DNA from: Burkholderiales bacterium
GTDB taxonomy: Bacteria > Pseudomonadota > Gammaproteobacteria > Burkholderiales > Casimicrobiaceae
NCBI GenBank assembly: GCA_025935435.1
Contig: JAICVH010000058.1
Span: forward strand, 1 to 9,558
DNA length: 9,558 nt
Reading direction: 5' to 3'
The notes under the pieces were generated by a model. It had not been told where the DNA came from, ran no database searches, and saw only the letters and a program-made list of their open reading frames with translations. Below, one piece after another: positions 6,201-9,558 of this stretch (position 1 is its first letter; the number at the start of each line of letters is the position of its first letter). The translations under genes were made by a program, and so were the position numbers.

Positions 6201-6299
6201 AGCGGATAGCTTCGGGGCTGCCTGCGCCAGGTCGTCTTTGCCGGCGACGTCATAGCGTTCGCGAGCTATTCTCGTCGCCGCAGTGGGCCATCCGCCGTT

Positions 6300-6348
6300 G
6301 ACCGCGTCGCCGTCGAGGGGCCGTTCCCGAGACGGCGACGGTCGTTTT
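6300..6348 (+). terminator. Terminator-like hairpin (probable partial terminator) between binding protein and permease genes
   Basis: TCGCCGTC (6307-6314) pairs with GACGGCGA (6331-6338). The stem extends either to 10 continuous pairs through 6305-6306 or, with those two bases bulged, to 13 pairs with GACCG (6300-6304) and CGGTC (6339-6343). The loop can fold further through GGGG (6317-6320) and TCCC (6325-6328). TTTT follows at 6345-6348, one base after the stem. This resembles an intrinsic terminator, but the T-tract is short and permease genes follow on the same strand, so partial read-through is more likely than a full stop. It lies in a 242-bp gap (6162-6403) where no gene or convincing promoter is seen. 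Confidence 0.55.
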
Positions 6349-6403
6349 CACCCCCGCAAAACATTGCGGACGCCGAGCGACCGAAGCATGCGCCGATGAT
6401 CTG

Positions 6404-7285
6404 ATGGACTTTGCCGTCTTCCTCGTCCAGTGTCTGAATGCCCTGCAATACGGGCTGCTGCTGTTTCTCGTTGCGAGCGGGCTGACGCTGATCTTCGGCA
6501 TTCTCGGCGTCATCAATCTCGCGCACGGCAGCTTCTACATGATCGGCGCGTATCTCGCGTATGCGCTTTCGCCGTGGGCGGCCCAACAGGTTGGTGGCGG
6601 TTTCTTCACCGCGCTCGCGATCGGTCTCGTGCTGTCGGTCGCGTTCGGGTATCTGCTCGAATGGGGGTTCATCAGCTACCTCTATCAGCGGGAGCACCTG
6701 CAGCAGGTGCTGATGACTTATGGGCTGATTCTCGTGTTCGAGGAGTTGCGCAGTATCCTCGTTGGCGATGACGTACACGGGGTTTCTGCACCGGCGTGGC
6801 TCGCCGGAAGCGTCGCGCTCGGCAGCGTGATGACGTATCCGGTGTACCGCCTGTTCATGTCGGCTGTCTGCGTGGTCGTCGGACTTGGACTCTATGCAGT
6901 GATCGCGCACACGCGCATCGGAATGGCCATCCGCGCCGGCGCGTCGAATCGCGAGATGGTGCAGTCGCTCGGCGTCGATATCCGCCTCCTGTACCGGATC
7001 GTCTTTGCGGCCGGCGTCGCGCTCGCCGTGTTCGCGGGCATGATCGCCTCACCGGTGTCGTCGGTGTACCCGGGCATGGGCAACCAGGTTTTAATCATCT
7101 CGTTTGTCGTCGTGGTGATCGGCGGCATCGGTTCGGTGCGTGGCGCACTGTTCGCATCGCTGCTCGTCGGTCTTGTCGATACGTTCGGCAAGGTGCTGAT
7201 TCCGCAGACGGCCGGCATTCTCGTCTATGTGTTGATGGCGGCGATCCTGCTGTGGCGTCCGGAAGGCCTGTTTCGCGCCGGATGA
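6404..7285 (+). CDS. HAAT-family ABC transporter permease, LivH type
   Basis: A 293-residue inner-membrane protein, almost entirely hydrophobic, with about eight predicted membrane segments; one half of the translocation channel. The family signature FGILGVINLAHGSFYMIGAY is at 31-50. The cytoplasmic loop that contacts the ATPases is at roughly 175-195 (AIRAGASNREMVQSLGVDI). VVVIGGIGSVRGALFASLLVG near the C-terminus is the second typical motif. The start at 6404 is the only sensible ATG: upstream ones at 6388 and 6396 run into stops within a few codons. The stop overlaps the next permease by 4 bp (ATGA), so the two halves are translationally coupled. It partners the LivM-type protein and the two ATPases. 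An aromatic acid is the inferred cargo. Confidence 0.94.
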   Translation: MDFAVFLVQCLNALQYGLLLFLVASGLTLIFGILGVINLAHGSFYMIGAYLAYALSPWAAQQVGGGFFTALAIGLVLSVAFGYLLEWGFISYLYQREHLQQVLMTYGLILVFEELRSILVGDDVHGVSAPAWLAGSVALGSVMTYPVYRLFMSAVCVVVGLGLYAVIAHTRIGMAIRAGASNREMVQSLGVDIRLLYRIVFAAGVALAVFAGMIASPVSSVYPGMGNQVLIISFVVVVIGGIGSVRGALFASLLVGLVDTFGKVLIPQTAGILVYVLMAAILLWRPEGLFRAG

Positions 7286-8280
7286 CCACGACCGCTTCCA
7301 TCATTTCGCGCGCCGTTCCGCTGGTCGCGGCGTGCGCGTTGCTCGTCGTGTTCCCGTTCGTCGGCGGCAAGTTCTATGTCGACCTGATGGTGACGACGAT
7401 GATCCTGGCGATCTTCGCGCTATCGCTCGAGTTGCTCGTCGGTCGCACCGGGCTCGTATCGTTCGGGCATGCGGCGTTCTTCGGTATCGCCGCCTATGTC
7501 ACCGCGTTGCTCACGCCGCAGTCGGAAGCGCCGTCCATCGTGTGGTTGTTGCCTGCCGTTCTCATCATCACGGCGCTGGCAGCGTGCGCCATCGGGGCGC
7601 TTTCGCTGCGCACGCGTGGCATCTACTTCATCATGGTGACGCTCGCGTTCGCACAGATGGCGTACTTCGTGTTCCACGACATGAAGTTCTCGGGCGGCAG
7701 CGACGGGCGTTACCTGTACGTAAAGCCGGTGCTGGCGCTAGGCCCGTACACGCTCGTCGACTTCGATCGACCACTGACGTTCTATTTCGCGACGCTAGCC
7801 GCGCTCGTGCTCGTGTATGCACTGCTCGCGTCGGTCGGACGGTCACGCTTTGGACACGCACTGTCCGGCATCAAGGCGAACGAGCAGCGGATGCGCGCCG
7901 CCGGCTTCTCGACGTACCCCTACAAACTTGCGGCATTCGTGCTGGCCGGGTTGCTGGCAGGCGTGGCCGGCTTTCTGTACGCCGTGAAAGACGGCTTCGT
8001 GAACCCCGAGATCCTCGCGTGGCATCAATCCGGCACCGTGCTCCTCATGTTGATCCTCGGCGGCATCGGCTCGCTGCGTGGCGCGGTCGTGGGTGCGTTC
8101 CTGTTCGTCGTACTGAAGGAATTGTTCCAGTCGGAAGCGGTGTTCGGTGGATTCGCCAAGCATTGGCAGTTGCCGCTCGGTCTGACGATCATCGCCTGCG
8201 TCGCGTTGATGCCGAATGGAGTCACCGGGCTACCGTCGCAACTGCGACGTACGCGTATCCCCGTTCCCCATGCCGGATGA
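7282..8280 (+). CDS. HAAT-family ABC transporter permease, LivM type
   Basis: A 332-residue inner-membrane protein with eight to ten likely membrane segments, the second half of the channel. The LivM signature GRTGLVSFGHAAFFGIAAY is at about 54-72. The ATPase-contact loop GIKANEQRMRAAGFSTYPYK starts near residue 197, and LILGGIGSLRGAVVGAFLF lies near the C-terminus. The length fits the family. ATG at 7282 is selected because it gives the ATGA overlap with the LivH-type gene; the frame remains open back to 6796 only as a shadow of that gene and would encode an arginine-rich, non-membrane leader. The 3' end overlaps the LivG-type gene by 11 bp. The final 20 or so residues (LPSQLRRTRIPVPHAG) are a short polar cytoplasmic tail. 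Confidence 0.94.
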   Translation: MTTTASIISRAVPLVAACALLVVFPFVGGKFYVDLMVTTMILAIFALSLELLVGRTGLVSFGHAAFFGIAAYVTALLTPQSEAPSIVWLLPAVLIITALAACAIGALSLRTRGIYFIMVTLAFAQMAYFVFHDMKFSGGSDGRYLYVKPVLALGPYTLVDFDRPLTFYFATLAALVLVYALLASVGRSRFGHALSGIKANEQRMRAAGFSTYPYKLAAFVLAGLLAGVAGFLYAVKDGFVNPEILAWHQSGTVLLMLILGGIGSLRGAVVGAFLFVVLKELFQSEAVFGGFAKHWQLPLGLTIIACVALMPNGVTGLPSQLRRTRIPVPHAG

Positions 8281-9046
8281 CGTGCTGCTGACCGCAACGG
8301 ACGTGTCCCGCCGCTTCGGCGGCTTGACTGCCGTCGATCGCGTGTCGTTGACGCTCGAACGCGGGCAAGTGCATTCGGTCATCGGCACCAACGGCGCAGG
8401 TAAGTCCACGCTCGTGAATGTGCTCGCCGGCGAAATCGCGGCATCGTCGGGCCGCGTCGAGTTGCAGGGCCGCGACGTGACGCACTGGCCGCAACCGCGC
8501 CGCGCGCGGGCGGGCATCGGACGCAGTTATCAGCGAACGACGATCTTTCCGCGCGCAACGGTGTTCGAAAACTGCCGGCTCTCCGCGCAGGCGCATCATC
8601 AGCAGGTATTCGACTGGTGGAATGCGGCGACGACGTGCACGCGAAGCACGCAGCGTGCGCAACAGGCGATCGAGCACGCGGGGCTGACCGGCCAGGCGCA
8701 CCGCATCGCGGGCACGCTGTCGCACGGCCAGAAGCGGCAGCTTGAAATCGCGATGTGCCTTGCCACGACACCACAGGTACTGCTGCTCGACGAGCCGCTC
8801 GCCGGGATGGGTGCCGAGGAAACGGACCGGATGCTTGCACTGCTCGCGTCACTGAAGCCCGGGCACGCAATCCTACTGGTCGAGCACGACATGGATGCGG
8901 TGTTTCGCATAGCCGATCGCATCACGGTGATGGTCAACGGCGCGGTCATCGCGTCCGGCGCGCCCGATGCGATCCGCAACAACGCCGACGTGCAGACCGC
9001 GTATCTTGGCGAGATCGACCGGCCCACCGAAGCGGCCATCTCCTAG
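8270..9046 (+). CDS. HAAT-family ABC transporter ATP-binding protein, LivG type
   Basis: A 258-residue cytoplasmic ABC ATPase that powers import through the two permeases. Walker A is GTNGAGKST at 39-47, the Q-loop glutamine is Q88, the signature is LSHGQ at 150-154, Walker B is VLLLDE at 170-175, and the switch histidine is H206. The order and spacing are complete, so it should be active. The LivG-type features RFGGLTAVDRVSL near the start and SYQRTTIFPRATVFEN before the helical domain are present; the helical region (about 105-148) is somewhat variable relative to classic LivG. ATG at 8270 puts the start 11 bp inside the LivM-type gene and gives a normal N-terminus; an upstream in-frame ATG at 8216 would add 18 polar residues and overlap by 65 bp, so it is less likely. 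Confidence 0.94.
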   Translation: MPDDVLLTATDVSRRFGGLTAVDRVSLTLERGQVHSVIGTNGAGKSTLVNVLAGEIAASSGRVELQGRDVTHWPQPRRARAGIGRSYQRTTIFPRATVFENCRLSAQAHHQQVFDWWNAATTCTRSTQRAQQAIEHAGLTGQAHRIAGTLSHGQKRQLEIAMCLATTPQVLLLDEPLAGMGAEETDRMLALLASLKPGHAILLVEHDMDAVFRIADRITVMVNGAVIASGAPDAIRNNADVQTAYLGEIDRPTEAAIS

Positions 9047-9133
9047 TCATCCGCGCTGATTACGATGCTACAGACGTCGCCTGGCCTGACTGGCCCTCGC
9101 ACGCGTCCTCTTGATGAGCAGCACGATGCGGCG

Positions 9134-9558
9134 ATGAGCGCGCTGCTCGAAGTACGCGAGCTGCACGCGCACTATGGGGAAAGCCACGTGCTGCGCGGCG
9201 TGTCGCTTGCGGTCGGCGCCGGTGAATCGATCGGCCTCCTCGGACGTAACGGCATGGGCAAGACGACGTTGATCCGCACGATCCTCGGGTTGACACGCGC
9301 CAGTGCAGGCAAGGTACTGATCCACGGACGCGACTGCACGCGCGAGCCGGCGCATCGGATCGCGCGCATGGGCGTCGCCTACGTTCCCGAAGGCCGCGGC
9401 ATCTTTCCCAACTTGAGCGTGCGCGAAAACCTGCTGCTTGCCGAGCGGGCGCCGCGCGATTCGCGCGCAAGCTGGACCTACCAACGCGTGCTCGATACGT
9501 TTCCGCGGCTGAAGGAGCGGCTCGCGTTCGGCGGCCAGCAGCTATCGGGCGGTGAACA
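9134..9558 (+). CDS. HAAT-family ABC transporter ATP-binding protein, LivF type, 3' end missing
   Basis: The first 141 complete codons of the second ABC ATPase of the importer; the gene runs off the window end. Walker A is GRNGMGKTT at 37-45, followed by RIARMGVAYVPEGRGIFPNLSV, which is the Q-loop region characteristic of LivF proteins (PEGRGIFP), and the window stops within the LSGGE signature. It would pair with the LivG-type ATPase as a heterodimer under the permeases. The ATG at 9134 gives the usual LivF N-terminus (MSALLEVRELHAHYG). A second in-frame ATG at 9065 has no intervening stop and would add 23 polar residues while shortening the gap to the LivG-type gene from 87 to 18 bp. Neither has a good ribosome-binding site, so the start is not certain, but the family length favours 9134. 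Confidence 0.9.
   Translation, partial: MSALLEVRELHAHYGESHVLRGVSLAVGAGESIGLLGRNGMGKTTLIRTILGLTRASAGKVLIHGRDCTREPAHRIARMGVAYVPEGRGIFPNLSVRENLLLAERAPRDSRASWTYQRVLDTFPRLKERLAFGGQQLSGGE

Noticed and set aside
6298..6326. Promoter for the permease genes beginning with TTGACC at 6298
   Set aside because: The -10 position at 17 bp spacing reads CCGTTC, and the TTGACC is part of the left arm of the hairpin.
8216..8269. Upstream start for the LivG-type ATPase at 8216
   Set aside because: It would overlap the LivM-type gene by 65 bp and add 18 residues not expected in the family.
4992..9558. Transporter for branched-chain amino acids, the default label for these families
   Set aside because: The family label is broad; linkage to an aryl-CoA ligase, BoxR-like regulator and ring oxygenase makes an aromatic acid the better guess, though the sequence alone cannot prove it.

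Overview
The window reads as a catabolic gene cluster for an aromatic acid from a GC-rich proteobacterium, most like Burkholderia or a related betaproteobacterium. That taxonomic call is inferred from GC content, codon use and gene repertoire; nothing in the window proves it. Nearly all of the DNA is coding. No RNA genes, insertion sequences, CRISPR arrays or attachment sites were found.

Minus-strand arm (3206 down to 1): a BoxR/BzdR-type regulator (XRE helix-turn-helix fused to a shikimate-kinase-like domain), a DUF1028 Ntn-hydrolase-fold protein, the large (alpha) subunit of a Rieske ring-hydroxylating oxygenase of the salicylate 5-hydroxylase/anthranilate dioxygenase kind, and the start of its small (beta) subunit, cut by the window edge. 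The first two junctions are 4-bp ATGA overlaps and the third is a 1-bp gap, so this is a tightly coupled operon led by its own regulator. Ferredoxin and reductase genes are not in the window.

Divergent control region (3207-3315): a sigma70-like promoter (TTGACA, 17 bp, TATTTT) faces the plus-strand arm. A perfect TATAAT on the minus strand faces the regulator operon. A TGCA-N6-TGCT motif, close to the TGCA-N6-TGCA operator I recall for BzdR/BoxR proteins, lies across both promoters.

Plus-strand arm (3316 to the end): an aryl-CoA ligase of the benzoate-CoA ligase family, then a complete hydrophobic/branched-chain amino acid type (HAAT) ABC importer: periplasmic binding protein, LivH-type and LivM-type permeases, LivG-type ATPase, and a LivF-type ATPase cut by the window end. 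A 242-bp gap between the binding protein and LivH holds two hairpins, one resembling an intrinsic terminator, which could keep the binding protein in excess over the membrane parts.

Proposed working model (inference): an aromatic acid is imported by the ABC system and activated to its CoA thioester by the ligase. The aryl-CoA relieves repression by the BoxR-like protein. The oxygenase hydroxylates the ring of either the free acid or the thioester, and the DUF1028 protein performs an unassigned step, possibly hydrolysis of a thioester or amide. The most interesting aspect is a Rieske oxygenase and a DUF1028 protein inside a CoA-ligase/BoxR regulon in place of the usual boxABC genes.
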